NCBI RefSeq assembly: GCF_900115735.1 | Contig: NZ_FOXO01000012.1 | Location: forward strand, 1 to 64,000 | DNA from: Butyrivibrio proteoclasticus | GTDB lineage: Bacteria > Bacillota > Clostridia > Lachnospirales > Lachnospiraceae | Reading direction: 5' to 3' | Length of the DNA stretch: 64,000 nucleotides | Shown: piece by piece, positions 55,010-64,000 of the stretch | How the letters are laid out: every line of letters begins with the position of its first letter | How positions within the stretch are numbered: position 1 is the stretch's first letter | The notes under the pieces: generated by a model | What the model saw: the letters and a program-made list of their open reading frames with translations, nothing else | Database searches by the model: none | Told to the model about the DNA's origin: nothing | Position numbers and translations under genes: made by a program

Positions 55010-55546
55010 TTAATTATATGCGCTCATATCATAATGTCTGCAAAGCGTTGCATATTCCTCATTTATAAGCTGAACTATGTCTGCATCTCCACTGATATTG
55101 TCAGGATGGAACATTTTCATGAGGTCTTTATATCTCTTTTTCAGTGTTAGCGGAGTATTCGCCCCTCTGAAAAGAATATCAAGAGCATCATACTCATTTT
55201 CTCTCTGATACATCTTTTCTCTCTCAAGCCTGATAAAGTCAGCTTCAAGTTTCTTTTTATCACTGTTTAACTGATCAAATCCGCTATTAAGGATTTTCAA
55301 TCTCTGCTCAAATAAAGCATTGTCATTATTAAGTTTTTTTGACGCAGCTTCAAGCTTTCTTTCTGCTATATCCATTCTATCCCGGAAAGCCTGCTCATCT
55401 GCTTCCAAGCGAGCATAACGCTCAGCCAGCGCACTCTCCTCATTCTCGAGACGCACACTCTCTTTAAAAAGCCATACACGAAGCTCTGAAAGCTCATCCT
55501 CTGTACCATTTAGGATAATCTCTTCCAAATTTCTCTTTTCTTCCAT
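55010..55546 (-). CDS. J-domain protein with long coiled coil
   Basis: A 178-residue protein. Residues ~10-120 are a charged coiled coil (ENEESALAERYARLEADEQAF and similar). The C-terminal ~60 residues are a J domain with the HPD motif intact in YKDLMKMFHPDNISG, able to stimulate an Hsp70 ATPase. The order is inverted relative to DnaJ, in which the J domain is N-terminal. The ATG at 55546 follows GGGGGC; longer frames overlap the upstream gene. Client unknown. Confidence 0.88.
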   Translation of the reverse strand: MEEKRNLEEIILNGTEDELSELRVWLFKESVRLENEESALAERYARLEADEQAFRDRMDIAERKLEAASKKLNNDNALFEQRLKILNSGFDQLNSDKKKLEADFIRLEREKMYQRENEYDALDILFRGANTPLTLKKRYKDLMKMFHPDNISGDADIVQLINEEYATLCRHYDMSAYN

Positions 55547-55607
55547 AGTAATTGCCCCCATTACTACTGCCACATATATGTACCATGCCAAAAGGCAGTT
55601 CTCAACA

Positions 55608-56006
55608 TTACTCCTTATTGTCTTCCTGCGGAAAAGCAATGTCTACCGCTTCACTGTCATCCATCATTTTTTCTTTTTTACTGGCAAAACGATCCACAAT
55701 ATCCGGTACAAGATCAAGAACTTTTGTAACAGCATCCTGATTCTTGATATTAACAAGTTTTGTGGAACCATTCTTGATAACAAGGACTGCACTTGGAGAC
55801 ATCTTTGCACCAAATCCACCTGTTCCTCCGTTCTTCTTGTCAGCAGATGTTGCACCGGCGCCAACACCAAATGATACATCTACCAAAGGAAGAACAATAG
55901 TATCACCCACCTGAGTAGGCTGGCCAACTACTGTTTTGGCCTCAATAACAGAATGCATTCCGTTTAATAATGACTCAACTACACCGTTAAAATTATTCTC
56001 TCCCAT
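55608..56006 (-). CDS. ytfJ: YtfJ/GerW-family sporulation protein
   Basis: A 132-residue protein of the GerW (YtfJ) family. Features: GMHSVIEAKTVVGQPTQVGD, then VLPLVDVSFGVGAGATSAD, the glycine-rich GGTGGFGAKMSPSAVLVI and KLVNIKN. In spore formers it is a spore protein needed for some germination responses; the family also occurs in Lachnospiraceae not known to sporulate. The start is the second of two ATGs, with GGAGG at 5-nt spacing. Co-transcribed with the DUF2953 gene. Confidence 0.92.
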   Translation of the reverse strand: MGENNFNGVVESLLNGMHSVIEAKTVVGQPTQVGDTIVLPLVDVSFGVGAGATSADKKNGGTGGFGAKMSPSAVLVIKNGSTKLVNIKNQDAVTKVLDLVPDIVDRFASKKEKMMDDSEAVDIAFPQEDNKE

Positions 56007-56031
56007 CATACCCTCCAGATAATCAGTTTTA

Positions 56032-56973
56032 TTACGATCTTAATATTTTTTTGAAGCGCCTGACTACCTTTTTCACATCTTTGTCAAAAAAGCAAACCGC
56101 AACACTGTAAACTATAGTAAATACTGTGATATGGCCCTTCAAATGCGCATCCATTTCTATGACTTTCTCATCAAAATCCGGTTCAAAACTGACTTTGTTA
56201 AAAAGGAAAGGATACATAGCACCAAAGATACCTACCATCTCAGCAGTCTGTGCAGGATCACCGGTTCCAATGCCCAATCTGACATTACATTTGTCAGGAA
56301 GGATCATCTTAATTATCCGTACAAGTTTATGCTTTACGAGGTCAAATGCCCTCTTAAAGATGTCGTTCTCTATTGTGGCTTTAATCATACTAATCTTACC
56401 ACAAACTCTAGATACTGTATATTGTATTTTCACAAACACATTTTGTGGCATTTCCAAAATATTGGTAACTTTATCTATAATATTCCAAAGCACATCTAAA
56501 AATGATCTGTGTTCCTCAAAAGCTTCTTCATCGGATTCTTGTCCAATAGCTTTATCCGCCTCTTCTGAATCTTCCTTAACTGCCTCCACATGATCATTAT
56601 CAGGAATATTACTCATTTCCACTACACCACTTGAAGTAGTTTTATTCTCATCTTTATTATCTTTATTATCGGTCTTTTCCTCCTTTTTCCTTAAAGGAAA
56701 AACCTTAATGCCAAATAATCTGATTTCAAACTGCTTGTTCTCCGGATAAGAGATGCCTCCACTTACAATGTGAAGGAGCCAGGAAAATGACACCTTAGCA
56801 TAAACTCTTTTTGCATCAAATTCCTCATCCAGATTTGTCCTGGGAATTGAACTGTCAATTCTATATCTGAGAGGAACAAACAGGATAAGAAGTAAAAGAA
56901 TAAGGATAAATCCAATGACACAAAGCAGAATTATCCCTAATATTTTCAAAAAAGTTAATACACCCGCCAACAT
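56032..56973 (-). CDS. ytfI: DUF2953 domain-containing membrane protein (YtfI-like)
   Basis: A 313-residue protein with an N-terminal transmembrane helix (ILGIILLCVIGFILILLLLI), a DUF2953 beta-rich region (PLRYRID..., KVSFSWLLHIVSGGISYP) and an acidic linker (~100-160), then the C-terminal IGTGDPAQTAEMVGIFGAMYP element typical of DUF2953. It is nearly always upstream of ytfJ, as here. Function unknown. Confidence 0.85.
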   Translation of the reverse strand: MLAGVLTFLKILGIILLCVIGFILILLLLILFVPLRYRIDSSIPRTNLDEEFDAKRVYAKVSFSWLLHIVSGGISYPENKQFEIRLFGIKVFPLRKKEEKTDNKDNKDENKTTSSGVVEMSNIPDNDHVEAVKEDSEEADKAIGQESDEEAFEEHRSFLDVLWNIIDKVTNILEMPQNVFVKIQYTVSRVCGKISMIKATIENDIFKRAFDLVKHKLVRIIKMILPDKCNVRLGIGTGDPAQTAEMVGIFGAMYPFLFNKVSFEPDFDEKVIEMDAHLKGHITVFTIVYSVAVCFFDKDVKKVVRRFKKILRS

Positions 56974-56984
56974 AAAAATCCCCG

Positions 56985-57323
56985 TTAATGAATCTTTCCT
57001 TTGCTTTCAAGATAATCAAGAAGTCTTCCGTCAAGTCCTGCCATGGATGCTTCCTGCGAAATTCTAAGCACCAGATCAACTGCTTCATCATGGCTTGATG
57101 CTATTCCATAGACAAAAGAAGGATGTACTTTAAAATAAGCCTGTTTCAAGAAAGCACAGTGAACGATATCAAGCTGATCATTCTCATTCAAAGCTCTTGT
57201 AACACAAAAAATAGAAAGCTGACCCGCTCCATGTTTTAATTTCCATTTGACAAGCGCCTTATTGCTTACAGAGGCTCCCCAGTACAGATTCTTATAAAAC
57301 TCACAGAATCCTCTTTTTTTCAT
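56985..57323 (-). CDS. Conserved hypothetical protein
   Basis: A 112-residue soluble protein, not recognised. It has CEFYKNLYWGASVSNKALVK near the start, LSIFCVTRALNENDQLDIVH in the middle and a C-terminal helix-rich EASMAGLDGRLLDYLESKGK. The start ATG 57323 has GGAG at 5 nt. It is 11 nt upstream of the DUF2953 gene, so it is probably part of that transcript. Confidence 0.75.
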   Translation of the reverse strand: MKKRGFCEFYKNLYWGASVSNKALVKWKLKHGAGQLSIFCVTRALNENDQLDIVHCAFLKQAYFKVHPSFVYGIASSHDEAVDLVLRISQEASMAGLDGRLLDYLESKGKIH

Positions 57324-57405
57324 ATTAACTCCCACGAAAAAAACTAAAATCAAATTAGTAATTTACCATCAATTTTATCATATTAAAGATGATTGTCATA
57401 CTTTT

Positions 57406-58845
57406 TTACTCCACACCGAAATACGCATCAAAAATACGCTTGGCAATAGGAACCGCATAGCTGCCGCCGCTTCCTGCGTTTTCGACAATGATAGTTACAC
57501 ATATTTCAGGATCTTCAGCTGGAGCATATCCTGTAAACCACGCATGTGAGTCTGATTGAGAATTAAATTCAGCCGATCCGGTCTTACCAGCTGCACTATA
57601 TGATAACCCCTTTAACTTACTGGCTGTTCCGGTTTGAACAACCTGTTCCATCATTTTCTTTAAAACAGCTGACTCTTCAGAAGACATAAGTCTCTTATAC
57701 TTTTCAAATGAAACGTTTTCTACAACCTTCCCTTCTTCGCTCTTTACCTGAGTAAAGAAGCATGGTTTCATCAGAATTCCGTCATTAGCCACAGCACATG
57801 TGATCATATTCATATGCATTGGTGTTACCGATGTTGTTCCCTGGCCAATAGAAAGCTGCATTCTATCTGCATTTGACATATCAGCAGAATAATCAACACT
57901 ACTCTTTGAATAAAGCACATCCAAAGGAAGGTCCTGACCAAACATCAGGTCATTTAAGGTAATGCTAAAAGCTTTTTCTGATATACCCATGCCTATGTTG
58001 GCAAATGATGAATTACAGGATTCAGCAAACGAAGTAAAAAGGTCAAGGCTTCCGTGAACCTGACCATGGTAACAGGAAATACTATCTTCGCCAACGCTAA
58101 AGCTTCCTGAACATGTATACCGGTACCCTGCATAATCTGTCGGATGATCTTTTAAATAAGCAAGTGAAGTAACAATCTTAAATGTTGATCCCGGAGGATA
58201 AAGCCCCTGAGTAGCTCTGTTTAACAATTTTGCATCAGTAGATTTATCAGCCAAAAGGCTATCCCACTCCTGAGCTATAGAATTCGGATCAAAATCAGGT
58301 TTTGAAACCATCGCTAATATTTCACCGGTTTTAGGATTGGAAACAACTATTGCCCCTTTCCTTGCTGATAGCGCATTATAAGCCACTTCCTGGAGAGTTA
58401 CATCCAAAGTGCTGACAACATTATCACCGGGATACTTATCACCTGCAGCATCAAGTCTTACCTTCTCAGAAAGTTCAACATTGGTATTGATAAGATAATA
58501 GTTAGCAAGCGCTTCTATTCCGGCCTTACCATTAGTTGCATAACCAACCACATGGGCAAATTCTTTTTCATAGGGATAGACTCTTATTTCCTTTCCATCC
58601 TCTGTTTCCTGTGAATAAGCTAAAACTTCCCCATCTCTGGAAAGAATCTTTCCTCTTGAATTCTGAGCCAAAAGAATAGCCTGCCTTGTATTAAAACTAT
58701 TATTCATAAGGGTCTGCCTGTTTGAGTATGAATAGTAGCAGATATATCCAAGCATGGCCCCGAACAAAACAGCATAGAACACAGAAAGCACAATTATTGG
58801 ATATGATCTTATCTTCCTTCTGTTAGTATTCTTTTCTTCTCTCAT
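57406..58845 (-). CDS. Class B penicillin-binding protein (FtsI/PbpA-like transpeptidase)
   Basis: A 479-residue peptidoglycan transpeptidase: an N-terminal signal-anchor helix (PIIVLSVFYAVLFGAMLGYI), a short dimerisation domain, and the catalytic domain with SxxK (GSTFKIV), SxN (SCNSSF) and KTG (AGKTGSAEF). It lacks the longer N-terminal domain of most class B enzymes. It overlaps the stop of the FtsW/RodA gene by 23 nt, so the two should form a glycosyltransferase-transpeptidase pair in septal or side-wall synthesis. Confidence 0.92.
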   Translation of the reverse strand: MREEKNTNRRKIRSYPIIVLSVFYAVLFGAMLGYICYYSYSNRQTLMNNSFNTRQAILLAQNSRGKILSRDGEVLAYSQETEDGKEIRVYPYEKEFAHVVGYATNGKAGIEALANYYLINTNVELSEKVRLDAAGDKYPGDNVVSTLDVTLQEVAYNALSARKGAIVVSNPKTGEILAMVSKPDFDPNSIAQEWDSLLADKSTDAKLLNRATQGLYPPGSTFKIVTSLAYLKDHPTDYAGYRYTCSGSFSVGEDSISCYHGQVHGSLDLFTSFAESCNSSFANIGMGISEKAFSITLNDLMFGQDLPLDVLYSKSSVDYSADMSNADRMQLSIGQGTTSVTPMHMNMITCAVANDGILMKPCFFTQVKSEEGKVVENVSFEKYKRLMSSEESAVLKKMMEQVVQTGTASKLKGLSYSAAGKTGSAEFNSQSDSHAWFTGYAPAEDPEICVTIIVENAGSGGSYAVPIAKRIFDAYFGVE

Positions 58846-60184
58846 TTTCTCTGCGCCTCTTCATTCTTTCAATAGCTTCATATCTCTCATCTGTTCTGAT
58901 CATAAAGATTCCCTGAGTTATCATTATCATCATAATGGTCACTAATACAGATGAGCCGCCATAGCTCACAAACGGGAGTGTTACTCCGGTAAGCGGAATA
59001 AATTTTGATCCGCCGCCAATTGTAAGGAAAGTCTGAAAAATATAGGCCACTCCTATTCCGCAGACTACAAGTCTGTAATATGTATCTCTAAGAAAATAAC
59101 CAAGTCTCATTATTTCAATGAATGTACTGACACAGACAAGTGCTATAAGTACAGCAAAAATAACCCCCATCTCCTCTGCTATGGCAGAAAAAATGAAGTC
59201 CTGCTCCACAAATGGAATTGACTTAGGCGTTCCTCCGTATAACCCAAGTCCAAACCATCCACCTGAACTTATACCAAAAAGAGACTGTGATAACTGATAA
59301 CCTGTTGATTCGATATCAGAGAAAGGATCAAGCCATGCCTGAACTCTGACCTGAATATGTGAAAAGAGCTTATATGCGATCACACTAGCCAGTGCTCCAA
59401 AAGAAAGACCAATTGCCAGATATCCCACATTTTCTGTTGATATATATATAAGTGCCAGATATACTACAAAAAATATAAGAGCGCTCCCCAGATCTTTTGA
59501 CAAAACAAGAATTATTACATGTATTGCAGCAACCACAGAGGCAAGGAATATCTGCCAAATGTTTTCTGCACTATCAAGAGCTCCCGCCATAAAAAACAAA
59601 AAGAGAATCTTAACAAATTCAGAAGGCTGAAGTGTTATTCCACCAATCGTATAAGTGATCTTTGATCCGTTAGTAACAGCTCCCAAAAAAAGAACTATTC
59701 CTATTGCCACAACACCCATAACTGCATATAACCATGTAAATTTCTTTAGAAATTCAAATCTGAATATGATCTCGGGCACAATAAAACCTACCACAAATGA
59801 AGCGACAATAATAAAGAATTGCTTTACAGCTCTGTCATATGACAGCCTCGTAAGCATAATGAGTCCTATCATCATAAGCATACAGCTGTTGTTTATAATA
59901 AGCCTGTTCCCGTCAGGATATACAACATAAAACAAAAGAAGGACTGATGAAAAGGCAATTATCTGGAAAGCAAAGAAAAAAAGATAAACCGGCTTTCCGG
60001 TTCTTGCCATTATCTGAATAAAACATGCAATTTGGACAGCAAACATTAATATAATTTGTCTTATATACAGTCCCGTTCTCTTTTTTTCGGTTTTCCATCT
60101 AAATGCAACAAATGCCTCCAATGTATATAAAAACATAAGAAAAGCTATAACATATTTTGATATTTCAGTTACATATAATTCCAT
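58823..60184 (-). CDS. FtsW/RodA/SpoVE-family peptidoglycan glycosyltransferase
   Basis: A 453-residue SEDS polymerase with 10 or more transmembrane helices. Motifs: GGITLQPSEFVKILFLFF, SKDLGSALIFFVVY, GLGLYGGTPKSIPFVEQDFI (conserved Asp region) and TGVTLPFVSYGGSSVLV. Together with the PBP downstream it polymerises and cross-links lipid II-derived glycan. Whether it is the FtsW (division) or RodA (elongation) member cannot be told from the sequence. It follows the U32 peptidase gene by 4 nt. Confidence 0.93.
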   Translation of the reverse strand: MELYVTEISKYVIAFLMFLYTLEAFVAFRWKTEKKRTGLYIRQIILMFAVQIACFIQIMARTGKPVYLFFFAFQIIAFSSVLLLFYVVYPDGNRLIINNSCMLMMIGLIMLTRLSYDRAVKQFFIIVASFVVGFIVPEIIFRFEFLKKFTWLYAVMGVVAIGIVLFLGAVTNGSKITYTIGGITLQPSEFVKILFLFFMAGALDSAENIWQIFLASVVAAIHVIILVLSKDLGSALIFFVVYLALIYISTENVGYLAIGLSFGALASVIAYKLFSHIQVRVQAWLDPFSDIESTGYQLSQSLFGISSGGWFGLGLYGGTPKSIPFVEQDFIFSAIAEEMGVIFAVLIALVCVSTFIEIMRLGYFLRDTYYRLVVCGIGVAYIFQTFLTIGGGSKFIPLTGVTLPFVSYGGSSVLVTIMMIMITQGIFMIRTDERYEAIERMKRRRENERRKEY

Positions 60185-60188
60185 TTGT

Positions 60189-62429
60189 CTATTCTACTCC
60201 GCGTTTAAAATGCCCGGTTGTAAATATTAGATCATTAAGTTCGCCCATAACGCCATTTAATATAAAGTCTGTATATCCATTAAGAACCTTTAATGAGGCC
60301 GTACCATCTTCAATTGTCAGATCAACTCTGTAATTGTCAAAAGAAAATCTTCCTGCAATATTCTCTATTTTTTTATGAAGAGATGTTGGAAGCGCATTCC
60401 AAATAACATTGTAGCAGTTGCGGCAATTGGTTGTTACCTTAAGCTCATTGCCCATTCTGTCTACAATAGCAGTTTGAGAAGCCAATATTTTCCCCTGATT
60501 ACCGCTGCATCTATCAAGTGTTTTTTTAATGCAGCCTGCACTGACCATCATTGGCGCATATCCATAAACATTAAAGGATACAGGAATACCAAGGTTCTTC
60601 CTGACCTTATCAGTTACTTCAGCAGCCTCGTGGATAGTAAGTTCCAACGGGACAGATACTTCCGACACCAAATCTTTTACCATGGCAGCTGCCTGTTCGT
60701 TCCAAATATACATACCATAATCAAGAACAATATTACCTGTATATCCTCTGAACTTAAGTATCCCAAGCTGTTCAAGATTTCGCACAAGAAGCCCTGAAAC
60801 TCCCTTCTCTATAGCAGAATCTGCTATCTTTTCAATATCAAGAGTTCCATCAAAGCTTTCATGCCTTGTCATGTACGGAAGCGCAACAAAAAGTTCTGCT
60901 CCTTCACCGTCAAAAGAGCCATCACTCCCCAAAAAAAGATTACTATCGATATAAATTCTGGAAATAGCATGCTTTTTTCTCTGAACCTCAAGCACACTCT
61001 TAAGCTGCTGAGTGGTATTTACAAGAACGTGAAGGCAAGGCTTGTGATCAGCTAGTGTTTGCGTCTTTCTTCCAAGCTCAACCGCACATTCTTCCATTAC
61101 CTGTCCAATATCAGAATCATTATTCGGCTCAGTAATGCATGCAATCATCTGATCACATAGATTCCTTCTAAGCTCGTTAAGCTCACTTACAGGAATAAAA
61201 ATACCCTTCCCGCTCCCACGATCATCTATATCTATATCAATTCTCTCAGGCTCAAATACTGTGCCTCCAAACTTTGAAATCTGTTTAAGAACGTTTTCCT
61301 TGTCCATAGGGCGTTTTGAAGCCTCCTGAACTTTGTTGCCATGAGTTTCAAGAGCAATTTCACGTTCACCATGAACAAGAGCCATGGTAAGGGATGCCTC
61401 TTCTCCAACACATAGCCTGCACTTAAGCTTACATTTAAGCTTCAACTCTTTATCAAGATATTTCTCTTTTACATCAGAAAGCACCTTATCAGAAGTGCCG
61501 TTATAAGACGGAGAATCAAGAGTTACCATGTCCTTGCCGTTGTGCTTGTGGTAATATCCCTGACTAATCTGAGATCTTAAATATAGAGAATTGAGTATAT
61601 CCATATCCTCTTTTGAAATCTCATGATGAGCAGCAGGATCTTTATAGTACAGATCAATATACTTGCGATAAATAGATGTAACGCCGGCAGCATATTCAGG
61701 GCGCTTCATTCTACCTTCAATCTTAAAAGAATCTATTCCGGCTTCAATAAGTTCAGGAATGATAGAAACAGTACACATATCCTTAAGGCTAAGCGGATAC
61801 TGCTCCTTTGATTGTGAGCCAGCCAAGTAGTAAGGAAGTCTGCAGGGCTGCGCACATCTTCCTCTGTTGCCGCTTCTGGTTCCAACCATGCTACTAAAGA
61901 GACACATTCCAGAATAGCAGTAACACATTGCGCCATGAATAAAGGCTTCTACTTCAACATCAGCCTTTTCCCTGATCTCTCTCATCTCCATAAGGCTAAG
62001 CTCTCTTGCAGGAACGACTCTTACACAGCCAAGGTCCTTTAAGAGTTTTGCTCCATTTACACCTGTTACAGTGGCCTGTGTACTTGCATGAAGCTCAATA
62101 TCCGGAAACTCATCTCTTATAAGTTTCATGACGCCAAGGTCCTGAACAATAACCCCATCAAGCTTTTTTTCTGCAAAAGGCAACATAAAATCATATAACT
62201 CGCCGTACTCTCTCTCTTTTACAAGAGTGTTCACAGTCATGTAGATTTTTTTGCCAAATAAATGAGCATAAGAAATAGCATCCAAAACCTGCTGAGTGTC
62301 AAAATTATCAGCATAAGCTCTGGCGCCAAATTTCGCTCCACCAAGATAAACGGCATCTGCGCCTGCATTAAAGGCGCCCACCATTGTTTCATAGCCCCCG
62401 GCCGGGGCAAGTAATTCTACTCTCTTCAT
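60189..62429 (-). CDS. Peptidase U32 family protein
   Basis: A 746-residue protein of the U32 group. The family signature is visible as EVEAFIHGAMCYCYSGMCLFS (given as EAFIHGAMCYCYSGMC), followed by the cysteine motif GRCAQPC; further cysteines near 610-640 (CIKKTLDRC and TNCRNCYN) suggest an Fe-S cluster. Some members (RlhA, TrhP) are not peptidases but 23S or tRNA hydroxylation enzymes, and the long form with this Cys arrangement fits that group. The ribosome-binding site is weak, and a terminator lies 17 nt upstream. Confidence 0.9.
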   Translation of the reverse strand: MKRVELLAPAGGYETMVGAFNAGADAVYLGGAKFGARAYADNFDTQQVLDAISYAHLFGKKIYMTVNTLVKEREYGELYDFMLPFAEKKLDGVIVQDLGVMKLIRDEFPDIELHASTQATVTGVNGAKLLKDLGCVRVVPARELSLMEMREIREKADVEVEAFIHGAMCYCYSGMCLFSSMVGTRSGNRGRCAQPCRLPYYLAGSQSKEQYPLSLKDMCTVSIIPELIEAGIDSFKIEGRMKRPEYAAGVTSIYRKYIDLYYKDPAAHHEISKEDMDILNSLYLRSQISQGYYHKHNGKDMVTLDSPSYNGTSDKVLSDVKEKYLDKELKLKCKLKCRLCVGEEASLTMALVHGEREIALETHGNKVQEASKRPMDKENVLKQISKFGGTVFEPERIDIDIDDRGSGKGIFIPVSELNELRRNLCDQMIACITEPNNDSDIGQVMEECAVELGRKTQTLADHKPCLHVLVNTTQQLKSVLEVQRKKHAISRIYIDSNLFLGSDGSFDGEGAELFVALPYMTRHESFDGTLDIEKIADSAIEKGVSGLLVRNLEQLGILKFRGYTGNIVLDYGMYIWNEQAAAMVKDLVSEVSVPLELTIHEAAEVTDKVRKNLGIPVSFNVYGYAPMMVSAGCIKKTLDRCSGNQGKILASQTAIVDRMGNELKVTTNCRNCYNVIWNALPTSLHKKIENIAGRFSFDNYRVDLTIEDGTASLKVLNGYTDFILNGVMGELNDLIFTTGHFKRGVE

Positions 62430-62445
62430 TTTTTTTACTCAAAAA

Positions 62446-62468
62446 TAGGCTGTCATTAAGACAGCCTA
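62446..62468 (-). terminator. Intrinsic terminator between zapA and the U32 gene
   Basis: On the minus strand TAGGCTGTC pairs with GACAGCCTA around a 5-nt loop, followed by TTTTTG. It begins 5-6 nt after the zapA stop codon and ends 17 nt before the U32 start. Confidence 0.8.
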
Positions 62469-62473
62469 AACAA

Positions 62474-62887
62474 TCATTTTTTACTTCCTGTTCCCTTAAC
62501 CTGAGTCTCAAGCTGAATGATCTTTTTGGACGAATCATCAAGCTTAGTCTGCAGGCTCTTACTGTTCTTTTCAGTATTCTCAAGTTTAATCTGGGTTGCG
62601 ATAAGCTCGTGTTTTAAATCATAAAGCTCTTTTTCTTTTTCTGAAAGCTGTTCTTCCATAAGCTCAATCTGCTTTTTAGATTTAAAATAATCATCTGCTA
62701 TATTGAGCTGCAGCAGAACATTCTGAGTATCAATCGGTTGCCTCTTGAAACCATCAATTTTATTGTATTCAGAAATCTTGTTGTTGATATATGAAGCAAC
62801 CTTCTGCAGATACTCCTCACTTTCATATCCGCTTAAGGTAAAAACTTTCCCACCAATGATAACTTCGGTATCTGTCTTGGATGCCAT
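62474..62887 (-). CDS. zapA: Cell division protein ZapA
   Basis: A 137-residue Z-ring stabiliser: an N-terminal ZapA domain (VIIGGKVFTLSGYESEEYL, then VASYINNKISEYNK) and a long C-terminal coiled coil. ZapA cross-links FtsZ filaments. The start is ATG 62887 with GGGGGAG 7 nt upstream. It ends beside a terminator and follows ruvB by 59 nt. Confidence 0.92.
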   Translation of the reverse strand: MASKTDTEVIIGGKVFTLSGYESEEYLQKVASYINNKISEYNKIDGFKRQPIDTQNVLLQLNIADDYFKSKKQIELMEEQLSEKEKELYDLKHELIATQIKLENTEKNSKSLQTKLDDSSKKIIQLETQVKGTGSKK

Positions 62888-62946
62888 GTAAACTCTCCCC
62901 CCGAACACAAATTAGTTGTCGAATTAGTACGTTTTATACTTCATGA

Positions 62947-63978
62947 TTATATATCGCCATCACTTGGGTTTTCAAGCCCTAAATGATGATATGCCTCATC
63001 AGTCACAACTCTTCCCCTGGGCGTTCTATTAATAAGACCATTCTTTATCAGGTAAGGCTCATAGACATCTTCTATAGTACCGGAATCCTCACCTATTGCA
63101 GCTGCGAGCGTATCAAGTCCTACAGGGCCGCCGCCGAACTTATTTATCATGGTCAAAAGTATATTTCTGTCAGTGTGATCAAGCCCAAGTTTATCGACAT
63201 CCATAAGATCCAAAGCCACATTTGCGACTTCTTCCGTTATGGAACCATCATACCTTACCTGTGCAAAATCTCTTACTCTCTTAAGTATCCTGTTGGCAAG
63301 ACGCGGAGTTCCACGGCTTCGCCTTGCCATCTCTTTTGCTCCATTTGGGTCAACATCCACATTCAAAACTCTTGCAGACTGCCTGATAATAGAACAAAGC
63401 TCATCAATATCATAAAACTCCATCCTGTGTATCATGCCAAATCTATCACGAAGAGGCGCCGAGAGCATTCCTGCCCTCGTTGTCGCTCCAATCAGTGTGA
63501 AGTGTGGAAGATCAAGCCTTATAGACCTTGCTGTAGGCCCCTTTCCTATCATGATATCGATGCAATAGTCCTCCATTGCAGGATAAAGAACTTCCTCAAC
63601 CTGTCTGTTTAGTCTATGTATTTCATCAACAAAAAGAACATCTCCCTCCTGCAGATTGTTGAGTATTGCAGCCATATCGCCAGGTTTTTCTATGGCAGGA
63701 CCTGAAGTTATCTTTATATTAACCCCCATCTCATTGGCAATAATGCTGGCAAGTGTTGTCTTTCCAAGTCCGGGAGGCCCGTAAAAAAGGAGGTGATCAA
63801 GGCTCTCTCCTCTTCCCTTTGCTGCCTCTATATATATCTTAAGGCTTTCTTTTATTTTCTTTTGTCCAATATATGAGTCAAGGCTCCTTGGCCTGAGTGA
63901 GCCCTCTATTTTGGCATCCTCTGCGTTTTCCTGAGCGTCCACTCCCCTGGCATTTGTTACTATCTTACGTTTTTCCAT
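62947..63978 (-). CDS. ruvB: Holliday junction branch migration ATPase RuvB
   Basis: The AAA+ motor that drives branch migration with RuvA. The 343 residues show [19 protein letters not shown], Walker [14 protein letters not shown], Walker [11 protein letters not shown], sensor IGATTRAG with RDRFG, and the C-terminal winged helix with TPRGRV. AGGGAAG lies 8 nt before the ATG. ruvA is probably just beyond the right edge but only 22 nt remain, so it is not called. Confidence 0.96.
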   Translation of the reverse strand: MEKRKIVTNARGVDAQENAEDAKIEGSLRPRSLDSYIGQKKIKESLKIYIEAAKGRGESLDHLLFYGPPGLGKTTLASIIANEMGVNIKITSGPAIEKPGDMAAILNNLQEGDVLFVDEIHRLNRQVEEVLYPAMEDYCIDIMIGKGPTARSIRLDLPHFTLIGATTRAGMLSAPLRDRFGMIHRMEFYDIDELCSIIRQSARVLNVDVDPNGAKEMARRSRGTPRLANRILKRVRDFAQVRYDGSITEEVANVALDLMDVDKLGLDHTDRNILLTMINKFGGGPVGLDTLAAAIGEDSGTIEDVYEPYLIKNGLINRTPRGRVVTDEAYHHLGLENPSDGDI

Positions 63979-64000
63979 ACAATTCTTCCCTGTTACAATC

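Overview
The window is bacterial chromosome from a low-GC Gram-positive anaerobe of the class Clostridia, most likely a Lachnospiraceae member of the Butyrivibrio/Pseudobutyrivibrio type. The support is the 16S rRNA 5' end at the left edge, the gene orders yicC-remA-gmk-rpoZ and ytfI-ytfJ, a DUF3793 gene, the long FtsA-like ATPase, the UPF0237/UPF0210 pair and a cytoplasmic GH51 arabinofuranosidase. Genus is an inference. Nearly every gene is on the minus strand; only rpiB-like (5798-6442) and tRNA-Leu (36745-36827) are on the plus strand.

Layout. 1-630: start of a 16S gene with leader and promoter. 630-5561: operon of a TPR membrane protein, thiamine pyrophosphokinase, a CDF metal transporter and a DUF4153 membrane protein. 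5.8-10.9 kb: sugar-phosphate isomerase, arabinofuranosidase, HAD phosphatase, voltage-gated-type K+ channel. 10.9-25.3 kb: housekeeping block (DEAD-box helicase, pgsA, rimO, rpoZ, gmk, remA, yicC, PFL/ACT pair, MBL hydrolase, FtsA-like, coaE, polA). 25.3-31.8 kb: a signalling operon made of a hybrid histidine kinase, a two-receiver protein, a degenerate GGDEF-EAL protein and a small zinc-finger membrane protein. 32.2-36.4 kb: sugar symporter, MurG-like protein and an HD-GYP phosphodiesterase. 36.7-44.9 kb: tRNA-Leu, NUDIX hydrolase, CBS-type inorganic pyrophosphatase, a heterodimeric ABC exporter and an RNA m5C methyltransferase. 45.1-47.0 kb: a decayed cell-surface adhesin. 47.2-48.8 kb: a flavodoxin/DUF3793/DtxR metal-response cluster. 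49.2-54.8 kb: rny, recX and recA, with 1.7 kb of unusual DNA between recX and recA. 55.0-64.0 kb: J-domain protein, ytfJ/ytfI, PBP, FtsW, U32 peptidase, zapA, ruvB.

The least ordinary parts are: (i) the recA-recX interval, holding a predicted PD-(D/E)XK-type nuclease, a five-unit 75-bp tandem array and a 147-bp structured repeat whose second copy lies 45 kb away behind another stop codon; (ii) a DNA polymerase I that keeps only the first ~45 residues of its 5' nuclease domain and has no proofreading residues; (iii) a phosphorelay operon in which two proteins carry degenerate cyclic-di-GMP domains behind the same membrane sensor; (iv) several long intergenic hairpin elements, most of them directly 3' of stop codons; (v) paired palindromes over the promoter of the flavodoxin/DtxR cluster.

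Functional calls rest on reading motifs and family resemblance by eye; no database search was run. Start codons were moved from the longest frame wherever a ribosome-binding site or an overlap with the upstream gene decided the matter.
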